64,000 bases of DNA, taken from positions 89,458 to 153,457 of the IMG/VR virus record IMGVR_UViG_3300021375_000007; one strand, 5' to 3'. The notes below the pieces were generated by a model, which worked only from the letters and a program-made list of their open reading frames with translations, was not told where the DNA came from and did not search any database. The position numbers and the translations under genes were made by a program. The stretch is from a virus. Positions 30,464 to 38,511 of the stretch are shown here, piece by piece; positions within the stretch are counted from its first letter, which is position 1; each line of letters starts with the position of its first letter.

Positions 30464-30684
30464 TCTTCGATCCGTTTAGTTTCAACCTTTGCTGTTTCAC
30501 AATAATCTAATTCCCATTGGTCTCTGTGACTTGGGAGTATGCTTTCCGTTCGCTTATATCCTTTGCCCTCGAGGTATTGTTCTGCTCGGTCTCGTGACGT
30601 GAAGTATAAGGTCTCCTTTGTGTCTGACCACTTACCATTATAACTCTCTAATCGAACCATGGCTATCTCTTTCATGATTCCCAA
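30460..30684 (-). CDS. Hypothetical protein, 74 aa
   Basis: 74 residues with an alternating beta pattern (MVRLESYNGKWSDTKETLYF). Overlaps neighbours on both sides. Function unknown. Confidence 0.6.
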   Translation of the reverse strand: MGIMKEIAMVRLESYNGKWSDTKETLYFTSRDRAEQYLEGKGYKRTESILPSHRDQWELDYCETAKVETKRIEE

Positions 30685-30995
30685 TGATTGTTAGCAGTGG
30701 TTTCTTCTTGTAAGCCGACGACCTCGTCTAGAGGGAGTTGGCGTATGTAATCGTCCACGGCGTACGCCACCGTACTCATTATCGACTCCCCTTCGCTGAA
30801 TGACTTATACGTCATGCAAAGTGCTACTTTTGTATGCTGGATCAACACTCCTCTATTGGTCATCTCCCATACAGTGTTACGTTCTCTTGTTAATTTCTTT
30901 AACGCTTGCATGATGATACCCCACGATGGGTATAATGGATATTCTACTTCACCTGTATAGTCATACAATGCATCTGGTTTATTTTCTTCTTTCAT
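30672..30995 (-). CDS. Hypothetical protein, 107 aa
   Basis: 107 residues, mixed alpha/beta. No family recognised. Overlaps the HELLH peptidase gene by 17 nt. Confidence 0.6.
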   Translation of the reverse strand: MKEENKPDALYDYTGEVEYPLYPSWGIIMQALKKLTRERNTVWEMTNRGVLIQHTKVALCMTYKSFSEGESIMSTVAYAVDDYIRQLPLDEVVGLQEETTANNHWES

Positions 30996-31275
30996 TTTGT
31001 ATTTTGATTTTAGATAATAGGTCTATTGATAATTCATATTCAGCAAATGTTTCATCCTCTTCTTGCTCTGGATATACTATATGCAATAACTCATGCACTA
31101 TACTATGTTCACATAATTCAATATCGTGATAGATAGTTGCTTCTTTTTCTTTGAAGTCCCGTTCAATGGCTATGAAATAATCCTCACCATTGTAATCAAT
31201 TTGATCAATATGGACTCCGGAGGTCTTGATATTCCAACTCCGGAGTCCTAATATGCCTTGCCATTTTTCTATCAT
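30979..31275 (-). CDS. Zinc metallopeptidase-like protein (HELLH)
   Basis: 98 residues. SIVHELLHIVYPEQEEDETF contains the zincin HExxH motif (HELLH) with a downstream glutamate that could be the third ligand (ETFAEYE). Size and layout resemble small SprT/WSS1-like or ImmA-like domains. Its ATGA junction with the VWA-protein gene suggests joint function. Confidence 0.65.
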   Translation of the reverse strand: MIEKWQGILGLRSWNIKTSGVHIDQIDYNGEDYFIAIERDFKEKEATIYHDIELCEHSIVHELLHIVYPEQEEDETFAEYELSIDLLSKIKIQNERRK

Positions 31276-33362
31276 CCTTTTGGAACTAGGAATTTGGCAT
31301 TCATTGTATTGGCTATATCTGCTACAGATTCTACATTAACAAATCTAGCATCAGCACCATACATAAACTTGAAAGCTGCTACTGTACTCTCACACTTGTA
31401 ATCACTCTCACTTACATAATATGATAGCACATGCAAGCCGTTCTTCTTCATCATATTTACCTGGTCTCTGGTATGCTGTCTAGCTGCCTGGCCATCGTAA
31501 TTGTTAGCTCCTGGCATACCATCACTTAAGTTAAGGAAGTAACCTTCTTTACCTTTCTTCATTGCAATTAATTGATTTTGAATAGCTTCAAAACAAAGGC
31601 CTTCCGGAGTACATCCCTGAGGTCTAATTTGGGTCATCACCTTACGGAATCTGGCAATGTTATCCTTAGTGGAATCATATGTTACCATTATGATAGGACG
31701 CTCGCCTGACGTATTTCCTATCCAATCAGAAGCTCTAACAGATATCACTACATCTAATCCTTCTATCATACTAGCGGCCTTTGCGATAGCGGATGCCATT
31801 GTAACGCTTTGAGACCAATTCTTACCTCTCATTGATGAACTAGCATCAATTGAAATATGAATAGCAGCATCATCGTATAGCATGGTCTCTACTTTCTGGA
31901 AGACCGTACCGGTACCAAATCCTAAGTTTGAAATACGTCTCTTATCAATCGAACCTGATCGAAGTCTATTATACTTAAGAGATTTATCTTCATTTCTGGC
32001 CTTAAGCTTTTTACCTAATCTCTGCCCCATTATGAATCCTTTTGCAATTGATTCTAAATTATTTTTCGCACCACGACTTTCAATACCCCATTTACCAGTC
32101 ATTATCATTCCAATATCCAATGCATTACTCTCTAGCATTTCATTGGTCACTCTAGGCAATACCATTACTCTATGCTTATTAGCAGCGCCCCAATTACTTT
32201 TAGTTTCAAGATCAACAATCTTAGCATCGGCCTCTTGAGCAGCTTTAATTGCTTTAGCATCCTGCTTAGAAACCTTTTTCTTACGAGTCACACCATCCTG
32301 GAACTCCTTCTGCTTCTTAATAGCATTCTCCAACATCACCTTCTGGCGATCACTTAGTTCAGGATGATCAGAATCGGATTCAGATTCATTACCACTACCA
32401 GCATTCATCCCACCTTCATTTCCTACTTCTGCTTCAGATCCATCGGCGGCCTCTCCATCATCATCATCTCCAACTGTTCCTTCACCATCTCCTATTCCGG
32501 CATCTTTAGTATTACCAGATCTAACCTGATCATCTCCTTCTTGGCCTTCACCATCACCATCATCTCCTCCTTGCCCTTCTCCTTCCTGACCTTGGCCACT
32601 CTCATCCTCTTTCTTTTGCTCCTTCTCTGCTACATCTAAATGGCTACGAACGATATCATATATATTAAATGCAACATCCAAAGCATCTTCGGTACTCTTA
32701 AGACGATCTATAGCACGTAGATCTAATTCTGACCAAATAGCTCTAAGGCCTTTCAAAGCATCTAAATCTCTATTCGGATTAGTTATGTTACAAATACGAA
32801 AGAAATAAGACTCCCATGTCTCGTCTCGGTATTCTGAAGACTCTAATCCTTTATTGATAATACTGGTATTGAAATACTTGGCATATAATGCATGGTAATA
32901 CCCTTGGTAACCAGGAGCGGTAGATATCACCCATTTATCAATCCTGCGGTCCTCAACGATATTCAATAGGTCCTTTACAATACCGGCCTCCTTATGATCA
33001 TGAACGCCATATTTGTTTTGGTATGTAAGCCTAATATTTCTAACAAGATCAAAATTGCTCTTAACAACATGCGAACCTTCATGCAAGGCTAACCCAACTG
33101 CATGATCAAACTCCTTATCGGATAGCTTAGCACTAATAACAACGCTCTTACCATCTGTATAAGAATCACCTGCGGTATTAAACTTAACAGGTACATTCTG
33201 CTGAGTAACAATTCTAACAAAGTTTGCAATTGAATTTCGATATGCTGCCAATGCAACAACATCATTACTACTACGCTTCTGGCCGGTGATTACATCGACT
33301 TCATCATCGAAGAAGCTCTCACCTGCCCAAAAACTGGATTTCTGATTAACTAATTTTCTCAT
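31272..33362 (-). CDS. VWA-domain protein with N-terminal zincin-like motif (CobT-like)
   Basis: 696 residues. N-terminal part: GLALHEGSHVVKSN holds an HExxH motif (HEGSH) and LNIVEDRRIDKWV the EDxRID block typical of VWA-associated zincins. The middle (about 245-345) is a Gly/Asp/Glu-rich acidic linker. The C-terminal third is a VWA domain with the MIDAS motif DASSSM and a later NLSDGMPG. Proteins of this design work with MoxR/CobS-type AAA+ ATPases, one of which is encoded just upstream. Confidence 0.8.
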   Translation of the reverse strand: MRKLVNQKSSFWAGESFFDDEVDVITGQKRSSNDVVALAAYRNSIANFVRIVTQQNVPVKFNTAGDSYTDGKSVVISAKLSDKEFDHAVGLALHEGSHVVKSNFDLVRNIRLTYQNKYGVHDHKEAGIVKDLLNIVEDRRIDKWVISTAPGYQGYYHALYAKYFNTSIINKGLESSEYRDETWESYFFRICNITNPNRDLDALKGLRAIWSELDLRAIDRLKSTEDALDVAFNIYDIVRSHLDVAEKEQKKEDESGQGQEGEGQGGDDGDGEGQEGDDQVRSGNTKDAGIGDGEGTVGDDDDGEAADGSEAEVGNEGGMNAGSGNESESDSDHPELSDRQKVMLENAIKKQKEFQDGVTRKKKVSKQDAKAIKAAQEADAKIVDLETKSNWGAANKHRVMVLPRVTNEMLESNALDIGMIMTGKWGIESRGAKNNLESIAKGFIMGQRLGKKLKARNEDKSLKYNRLRSGSIDKRRISNLGFGTGTVFQKVETMLYDDAAIHISIDASSSMRGKNWSQSVTMASAIAKAASMIEGLDVVISVRASDWIGNTSGERPIIMVTYDSTKDNIARFRKVMTQIRPQGCTPEGLCFEAIQNQLIAMKKGKEGYFLNLSDGMPGANNYDGQAARQHTRDQVNMMKKNGLHVLSYYVSESDYKCESTVAAFKFMYGADARFVNVESVADIANTMNAKFLVPKG

Positions 33363-33386
33363 CTCTCTATCTTTAAAGGTTATATC

Positions 33387-33418
33387 TAAAGATGGCGAAA
33401 ATTTCGACGCGATCCAAC
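33387..33418 (-). promoter_or_regulatory. Host-type promoter for VWA-protein operon
   Basis: -33 GTTG, spacer starting GATCGCGTCGA, -7 CATCTTTA; ATG at 33362 after 24 nt. Confidence 0.7.
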
Positions 33419-33439
33419 CTTTTTGGAAACTTTTTTGAA

Positions 33440-33886
33440 TTATTTTATCATCGTATTCAATACCGGCAATTCCTTTCTGACCTTCTTGAATTCTTTGAGT
33501 AATGCTTCTTCCAGGCCAGCTGTATAGGATGTCTTCACTTCATACCCTAACACTGTTGATTGAAACTTAGGCATTGTATATACATATACCAGTATTTCTT
33601 CTTTACCTCGTATATGTTCTCTAATACGGTCATTAGTAGCATTAACAGTAGATTTATACTGACTATAGAATCTATCTCGCACATTATAGGTCTGACCTAC
33701 TTTAAGTACTTCACCATCCTTATTAGCTAATACATACACGGCTGGCATACTTTCGAACTGCCGGCCTTTGTTATTATGTACATCATCATCATGATATTTG
33801 ATATCAATGCCTTGCATATATTTGGTAGATGGCATCATTGTACAATGCGGCTTAAAGCCTTTCTCTTCGTAATATTTGATATTCAT
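33440..33886 (-). CDS. GIY-YIG-type nuclease-like protein
   Basis: 148 residues. AVYVLANKDGEVLKVGQTYN with VRDRFYSQY is the GIY-YIG core in variant form (Y-V, then K-V-G with downstream Arg), and LEEALLKEF carries the conserved Glu. PVLN closes the domain as in phage relatives. May be a nuclease of homing or repair type; lies between the VWA and MoxR genes. Confidence 0.65.
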   Translation of the reverse strand: MNIKYYEEKGFKPHCTMMPSTKYMQGIDIKYHDDDVHNNKGRQFESMPAVYVLANKDGEVLKVGQTYNVRDRFYSQYKSTVNATNDRIREHIRGKEEILVYVYTMPKFQSTVLGYEVKTSYTAGLEEALLKEFKKVRKELPVLNTMIK

Positions 33887-33912
33887 TTTATTAGATTGGT
33901 TAACGTATATAT

Positions 33913-33950
33913 ATGTGAGGAGAGAGCCCGTAGGCTCAATCCCATCACAT
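33913..33950 (-). terminator. Long imperfect hairpin after MoxR gene
   Basis: ATGTGA/TCACAT, GGA/TCC and GAGCC/GGCTC stack into a long stem with a CGTA loop, 45 nt after the MoxR stop. No U-run follows, so it may be a 3'-end stabiliser as much as a terminator. Confidence 0.45.
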
Positions 33951-33994
33951 GAAATTCATAATAATTAAAATGGCATCCCTGGATTATCATCCAT

Positions 33995-35167
33995 TCATGC
34001 ATCAATGGCCTGCGCCTGAGCACTCAGCTCGGCACTTAATCCAAATAGATCTGCCTCTTCAGCCTCACCTGCATACTTCTGAACAATCTGCTTAACAAAG
34101 ACTCTTTCAGAATCCATACCTCCATCGGCATCAAAGAAAGGATAGACACAAACCTCAGCTGATTCAGTAATGGTAAATCCATCAACTAACAATCCTGCCA
34201 TCTCAACACATAACCTGGTTGATATTGAATTGCTTAGCCTGGCTGCTTCAGAGGCTTTCTCTGTTCTGGTCGCTTCTGCAATGCTACTAATGTTACGAGC
34301 ATCATCAATTGATATGCCAGGATGAAGCTTTCTTAATAATGCAATCTCATCTTCAACCTTAAGAGAATCCATCTCCATAATAACAAATCGATCAACTAAC
34401 GCACGGTCCATTGACCTGGTTGCGGTATATTCATTACCAATGTTCGCGGTTGCAATAAAGGTAACACCATCGGCTACTTTCACAATAGGCGAATCCGGAT
34501 GCTCATCCAACCTTAGGTATCTCTGACCGTAATCTAACACGCTCATCAATATATTCCAGGCCTCTGGATGCGCTCGGCTAATCTCATCAAGCAAGATAAC
34601 GGCATTCTCCGTCTGGATGGCCTTTACAAAGGTTGATTGCTGGAACACTGTCCCGGTCTCCTTTTCAAAGTGCGTATTACCAACCAACGTCCCCCTAGGG
34701 TCTTGAGTTGCACCAAGATTGAAATAAAACTCTGGCCTATCTAATGCAACAACTAATTGCTGAGCGGCAAAGGTCTTACCACAACCAGAATCACCGGTCA
34801 TCATAATATTCTTACCACGCATTGCCGATCGAACTAGATACTTCCATTTCAAATCGGTCATCACCAACGTCCCAGGCTTGATACTGGCACTATTATTAAT
34901 GAATGCCAATACCGGGTCATTCATATCAACTTTAGTGGCCTTAGGCTTTTCAACTTCAACCGGTGCACTATCAAAACCTGCATCTACTAGGGGTACTCTC
35001 CTAACTTTACCGGTAGCGATATGTAATGACATTGCCATGCCCGAGGCATATGCTGATGCTATCATCGCAGACCGGATGGCACCGTTATCTTTATTGCCAT
35101 CGGCATCAATGGCGATTAATGCTCCGTTCCTTTCAACTGCCTGGTAATACTTATACTCTCTTTTCAT
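33995..35167 (-). CDS. MoxR/CobS-type AAA+ ATPase
   Basis: 390 residues. Walker A is MTGDSGCGKTFAAQQL, Walker B AVILLDEISRAHPEAWNILM, sensor 1 FIATANIGNEY and the arginine-finger region TRSMDRALVDRF. An N-terminal ~110 residues precede the AAA core. MoxR ATPases act with VWA-domain partners as metal-insertion chaperones or remodelling factors; the CobT-like VWA/zincin protein is downstream. T4-type cyanophages carry a comparable CobS-like gene. Confidence 0.85.
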   Translation of the reverse strand: MKREYKYYQAVERNGALIAIDADGNKDNGAIRSAMIASAYASGMAMSLHIATGKVRRVPLVDAGFDSAPVEVEKPKATKVDMNDPVLAFINNSASIKPGTLVMTDLKWKYLVRSAMRGKNIMMTGDSGCGKTFAAQQLVVALDRPEFYFNLGATQDPRGTLVGNTHFEKETGTVFQQSTFVKAIQTENAVILLDEISRAHPEAWNILMSVLDYGQRYLRLDEHPDSPIVKVADGVTFIATANIGNEYTATRSMDRALVDRFVIMEMDSLKVEDEIALLRKLHPGISIDDARNISSIAEATRTEKASEAARLSNSISTRLCVEMAGLLVDGFTITESAEVCVYPFFDADGGMDSERVFVKQIVQKYAGEAEEADLFGLSAELSAQAQAIDA

Positions 35168-35209
35168 GTGATATAATTTAATGGTTATTACTTAATTATC
35201 TTAACACTA

Positions 35210-35241
35210 TAAATATGGCAAATAAATCAACGCGATCCAAC
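35210..35241 (-). promoter_or_regulatory. Host-type promoter for MoxR gene
   Basis: -33 GTTG, spacer with GATCGCGTTGA, -7 CATATTTA; ATG at 35167 after 42 nt. Nearly identical to the promoter at 20991-21022 over both boxes and the leader ATAGTGTTAAG. Confidence 0.7.
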
Positions 35242-35502
35242 CTTTTCGAAAACTTTTTTTGAAATTTGTTTAGGCGCGGTCTGATATTGATATACAGACT
35301 GGATGTGATTGACATATATTTTAACGCTCTGCTTATTAACCCCAGGCCGGCTGAAGACTCTAATAAACTCCGCATTAACCTCTTTGGCCGGCCCCATCAT
35401 GGACCACCATGATTGACTACCAGATCCGGCACCGAAATTGCTAACACAATTAAATTCATATGTCTGGCCAACTCGGACCTTTGAAAGTGGAACTTTTTTC
35501 AT
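35227..35502 (-). CDS. Hypothetical protein, 91 aa
   Basis: 91 residues, beta-rich and basic (VPLSKVRVGQTYEFNCVSNF). No family recognised. Contains the MoxR promoter within its 3' end. Confidence 0.6.
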   Translation of the reverse strand: MKKVPLSKVRVGQTYEFNCVSNFGAGSGSQSWWSMMGPAKEVNAEFIRVFSRPGVNKQSVKIYVNHIQSVYQYQTAPKQISKKVFEKVGSR

Positions 35503-35527
35503 TCTCTTATTTTTTAAAGGTTATATC

Positions 35528-35558
35528 TAAAGATAAGAAAAAATCTTACGAGTCCAAC
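35528..35558 (-). promoter_or_regulatory. Host-type promoter (19-nt spacer)
   Basis: -33 GTTG, 19-nt spacer, -7 TATCTTTA; ATG at 35502 after 25 nt. Confidence 0.55.
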
Positions 35559-35559
35559 C

Positions 35560-35796
35560 GTTTTGAAAAAAAAGTTTCGCCCAACACATTTCTATGCTGT
35601 CCCAACGCTTATTGCAGCAGCTGCCGATTTATCTCTCCCATCCGTCGACTGGTTAGGGCTTGTACTTTACCTTGCTACTGGTATGGCGTACATAACCATA
35701 CTCACTTAGATTCAATTGTGAGCCAAAGTCCCTGTGTTGCTACATCACTTCTCATCATGCGGGAGCACATTAGCCAATGGCATTGGCACGTATCTT
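35560..35796 (-). other. Intergenic stretch without recognised gene
   Basis: Only frames under about 25 codons occur on the gene strand. I see no tRNA and no strong hairpin. It may be the remnant of a lost gene or carry an RNA I cannot recognise. Confidence 0.4.
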
Positions 35797-36015
35797 CTAG
35801 AAAGGCAAATCATTATCCTTTTCTAATGTCTTTTCATAATCTCTCATATTTACAAACCAATCACATGTCACTGATATGCAGATAGCGTTTCTTTCTGCTG
35901 CCCAACTATTACCAATAGCCTGACCGCCTTGACGCCACCAGGTGGATGGATACTGACCTCGTACGATTGTTTGGAGGCCTTCCTCTGTCACCCATATTTG
36001 TATTACTGGCTTCAT
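35797..36015 (-). CDS. Hypothetical protein, 72 aa
   Basis: 72 residues, tryptophan-rich (YPSTWWRQGGQAIGNSWAAE). Shares the WWR motif with the 36376-36576 protein. Function unknown. Confidence 0.55.
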   Translation of the reverse strand: MKPVIQIWVTEEGLQTIVRGQYPSTWWRQGGQAIGNSWAAERNAICISVTCDWFVNMRDYEKTLEKDNDLPF

Positions 36016-36386
36016 CGTTTAGATAGCCAATGGTTAATCCAATATACAGCTGTACCAACTATTGCTACCATTGATAGGCCTGCCACTGAAATCAATGGTG
36101 TATTCTGCATTACACTCCATATACCCGGAGCAACAACTCCTACAAGTACAATAGCGAATAAAATAGGCGTTTCCATCTTCATCTTTTTGGATACTTTAGA
36201 TACTTTATCTACTCTCTCATTCCATATGAGTCGACTAATAGCATCTTGCATATCTTTACCATATGCAGGCTGGGTATAAGTACTACCATCAGTTTCCTGG
36301 ATAACTACTTCATATTTAAAATAGCCTGGATTTGAATTACTAGGCCTTACTAGTTTACAATCTACTGCTTTACGCTTATTCGTCAT
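36012..36386 (-). CDS. Membrane protein, two C-terminal TM helices
   Basis: 124 residues: a soluble N-terminal half (YFKYEVVIQETDGSTYTQPA), then two membrane helices (ILFAIVLVGVVAPGIWSVMQ and ISVAGLSMVAIVGTAVYWI). ATGA overlap with the next gene. Function unknown. Confidence 0.6.
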   Translation of the reverse strand: MTNKRKAVDCKLVRPSNSNPGYFKYEVVIQETDGSTYTQPAYGKDMQDAISRLIWNERVDKVSKVSKKMKMETPILFAIVLVGVVAPGIWSVMQNTPLISVAGLSMVAIVGTAVYWINHWLSKR

Positions 36387-36576
36387 TTGTTCTAGTTATA
36401 TTGGTTAATGGTTTTGGATTACCTTCCTGTTGCCACATCCGGTGGATTTTTGAACTGCTCCGTACTATACCAATGGCAGGACTACTAGGCCAATGCCATT
36501 TAATTAATTTCTCATGATCAGCTGATGCAAGTGATCTCCACCAGGCTAATGCTAATTGCCTATTTCTATTCGTCAT
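36376..36576 (-). CDS. Hypothetical protein, 66 aa
   Basis: Start at 36576 has GGAG six nt upstream; another ATG lies two codons before. Trp-rich (LALAWWRSLASADHEKLIKW). Function unknown. Confidence 0.5.
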   Translation of the reverse strand: MTNRNRQLALAWWRSLASADHEKLIKWHWPSSPAIGIVRSSSKIHRMWQQEGNPKPLTNITRTNDE

Positions 36577-36949
36577 CGTCATCTCCAAAATTAACTACGG
36601 TAAATCCAGGATGTCCTGCTTCAAACTCAGAATTCTTAGGATATCCTAGCATTTCTTCCAATGCATTAACCATTTCATCAATAGTGGCTAATTGATTTGG
36701 AATCTGGTCTTCGTAAAAGCCATCTATATCATTATCATATTCAGACCGCATATCGGAATCAGCCTCTAATAGATATTCATATAGATACATAACATCGTTA
36801 CCATATACTTCCAAAGCTTGCATCAATGCCAGCATTACATAATAGTCATGCTCTTCATCCCCATTTAGCTTGTTATTAGCATTCTGGATGGTTGCGATTT
36901 GTTCATCGCTTAATATTACTTTTGACGGTTCAATTGAGTATTCAATCAT
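36566..36949 (-). CDS. Hypothetical acidic protein, 127 aa
   Basis: 127 residues, acidic, ending GDDDDE, helical in the middle (MLALMQALEVYGNDVMYLYE). Acidic phage proteins of this size sometimes mimic DNA; nothing specific shows this here. Confidence 0.6.
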   Translation of the reverse strand: MIEYSIEPSKVILSDEQIATIQNANNKLNGDEEHDYYVMLALMQALEVYGNDVMYLYEYLLEADSDMRSEYDNDIDGFYEDQIPNQLATIDEMVNALEEMLGYPKNSEFEAGHPGFTVVNFGDDDDE

Positions 36950-36974
36950 ATCTAATTATTTAAGGTTATAGTTT

Positions 36975-37006
36975 TAAAGGTAAGTAAATAATTTCAAAGT
37001 TCCAAC
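36975..37006 (-). promoter_or_regulatory. Host-type promoter
   Basis: -33 GTTG, 20-nt spacer, -7 TACCTTTA; ATG at 36949 after 25 nt. Confidence 0.55.
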
Positions 37007-37036
37007 TACTAATAGTAGCTTGACCTTTTTCTTTTT

Positions 37037-37234
37037 TTATGCCTGCTTAGTTTCGACATAGCTCTTAACTCTGTCACAGGTTGCTCTGAACTTCTCCATT
37101 GCGGTTAACGATCCAACTGCCTTTGCATGAATGGTTTCCCCATTCTCTCTCACTCGCAACAGCGAACCTGTCAATTCAACTTCGAAGTTACCATACTCTT
37201 TCAAATACTTACTACTAATGCTATTCTCACTCAT
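37037..37234 (-). CDS. Small hypothetical protein, 65 aa
   Basis: 65 residues, beta then helix (FEVELTGSLLRVRENGETIH). Function unknown. Own promoter. Confidence 0.55.
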   Translation of the reverse strand: MSENSISSKYLKEYGNFEVELTGSLLRVRENGETIHAKAVGSLTAMEKFRATCDRVKSYVETKQA

Positions 37235-37270
37235 TTCTTAAAGGTTTAAATGGTTTAATTATCTAACACT

Positions 37271-37302
37271 TAAATATAAGAATCATATGAACGCGATCCA
37301 AC
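37271..37302 (-). promoter_or_regulatory. Host-type promoter with GATCGCGTTCA box
   Basis: -33 GTTG, 20-nt spacer, -7 TATATTTA; ATG at 37234 after 36 nt. Confidence 0.6.
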
Positions 37303-37306
37303 CTTT

Positions 37307-37486
37307 TTAGTAACTTTTTTTATTTAAAGCCTTACCGACGGCAATTAGCACCCAAATTCCATATACGCCTCTCATCCAGATTGGCCATTCCATAATTAAG
37401 GGGTTCCATGCTATAAATGCACAAATGCCATATATTCCTACTGGGATAAGTATGGCTAATATAATACTGATAATTGCTTGTTTCAT
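37307..37486 (-). CDS. Small membrane protein, 59 aa
   Basis: Two membrane helices (AIISIILAILIPVGIYGICA and MRGVYGIWVLIAVGKAL) around a WNPLIMEWPIW loop. Its stop lies just before the next promoter. Function unknown. Confidence 0.55.
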   Translation of the reverse strand: MKQAIISIILAILIPVGIYGICAFIAWNPLIMEWPIWMRGVYGIWVLIAVGKALNKKSY

Positions 37487-37849
37487 TTAGTCCTTTGGGT
37501 TATATTGTGTATACGTTAATAAAATTTCTTCGCCTTCCTTGATATCATTCAAAGTATGTAACTGCCATTCTACTGGGGTTACTGTTATGTCTTGAAGCAA
37601 TCTGCAGTTAGGTGTTTCATTATGATTTATGAATCCACCCAATGGCGTACGTACTATTTTATGACTACCACCGGACATATCAGGCACAGACTCGAAATCT
37701 AAATAATAATGCGTAACACCTAAACATACACCTTCTGATATATCTTGTGTAGCAAATACTCCTAATTCTCTTCTACCTGTTTTAGATGATAAGCTGGAAT
37801 CTTTAATAGTAAGGCTACTGGGTAATGGTCTGTAATGTTCTTTGCTCAT
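37487..37849 (-). CDS. SET-domain protein (putative lysine methyltransferase)
   Basis: 120 residues from the ATG at 37849; the longer frame would overlap the upstream gene. GRRELGVFATQDISEGVCLG is the N-terminal SET motif, GGFINHNETPNC the NHxxxPNC signature that binds SAM, and DIKEGEEILLTYTQY the closing motif with catalytic Tyr. Small SET proteins occur in T4-type marine phages; the target protein is unknown. Confidence 0.8.
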   Translation of the reverse strand: MSKEHYRPLPSSLTIKDSSLSSKTGRRELGVFATQDISEGVCLGVTHYYLDFESVPDMSGGSHKIVRTPLGGFINHNETPNCRLLQDITVTPVEWQLHTLNDIKEGEEILLTYTQYNPKD

Positions 37850-37850
37850 T

Positions 37851-38267
37851 TTATTTGTTTTTGGTACACCATTTAATATATGAAAGTAAACACGTATTAC
37901 CAAATTTGCGATACGCTTTTTTATCTAACTCTAATCCTAACTGCTCTGCCAATTTCTCACCTTCATCCCAGGCATTGAATTCTTCACGAACTGTATCAAC
38001 TCGGTAATTGTTATATCCGGATGCGTTCTCTGATACCAATGCGGCTGTTATGCCCGGATACCGGCACATAAAGGTAGCTGGATTAGATCGTATAATCATA
38101 TGGCCACATTCATGTAGTAATGTCCAATATAATTTCTTACCACGTGTTTGGTAATTGATATTGATACATTTTGAAAAATGATCGGCTTCATTGCGTCTAG
38201 AATTAAGATTTACCATCCATCCAGATTCATATATGTAATCGATTATTCTTGCGATTCGTTCTTTCAT
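37851..38267 (-). CDS. Zinc metallopeptidase-like protein (HECGH)
   Basis: 138 residues. LYWTLLHECGHMII contains HExxH, and REEFNAWDEGEKLAEQLG supplies a downstream Glu, as in ImmA/IrrE-type zincins. No HTH is present. It may cleave a host or phage regulator. The gene starts 14 nt after the tmRNA coding piece. Confidence 0.7.
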   Translation of the reverse strand: MKERIARIIDYIYESGWMVNLNSRRNEADHFSKCININYQTRGKKLYWTLLHECGHMIIRSNPATFMCRYPGITAALVSENASGYNNYRVDTVREEFNAWDEGEKLAEQLGLELDKKAYRKFGNTCLLSYIKWCTKNK

Positions 38268-38280
38268 AACTGTTGTTTAA

Positions 38281-38505
38281 TACCTCTTACCACCCGAGGC
38301 TTTTACGACATGGCCTCTTTTTACCGTTAGCTCAGGGTGCCTATTAGGCAGCCATTGCTAGTTCAACTTGTTCGCCAGTTGTGCGTATGATCTCCCAATG
38401 CTCCTTTCTTGCTGTCAAAACCAGGCACCCCCATATTATTAATACTCTAGTGGAGGTGGAGGGAATCGAACCCTCGTCCAAACAAGCGGCTGACATTAGT
38501 CAGAC
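38281..38505 (-). ncRNA. ssrA: Circularly permuted (two-piece) tmRNA
   Basis: Read on the gene strand, the 3' half comes first: hairpin CTGAC-TAAT-GTCAG, then GGAC, T-arm GAGGG TTCGATT CCCTC, acceptor strand CACCTCC and discriminator A (38451); CCA is not encoded. After an 18-nt spacer (38433-38450) comes the 5' half: GGGGGTG (38426-38432), pairing with CACCTCC and placing G-U at the third pair as in tmRNA/tRNA-Ala, then CCTGGTTTTGACAGC. The tag frame ends ...GEQ VELAMAA then TAA TAG (38344-38346) in a TGCC-TAATA-GGCA hairpin, followed by a CACCC/GGGTG, GAGGC/GCCTC stem. This order is that of two-piece tmRNAs. The tag start codon is not certain. Confidence 0.88.
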
Positions 38506-38511
38506 GATCAA

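Noticed and set aside
33913-33950. Riboswitch upstream of the GIY-YIG gene
   Set aside because: It is a single long hairpin without the conserved cores of riboswitches I know; better explained as a 3'-end structure of the MoxR transcript.
35560-35796. Possible gene in the gap after the 35797-36015 gene
   Set aside because: All frames on the gene strand are shorter than about 25 codons and lack ribosome sites or motifs.
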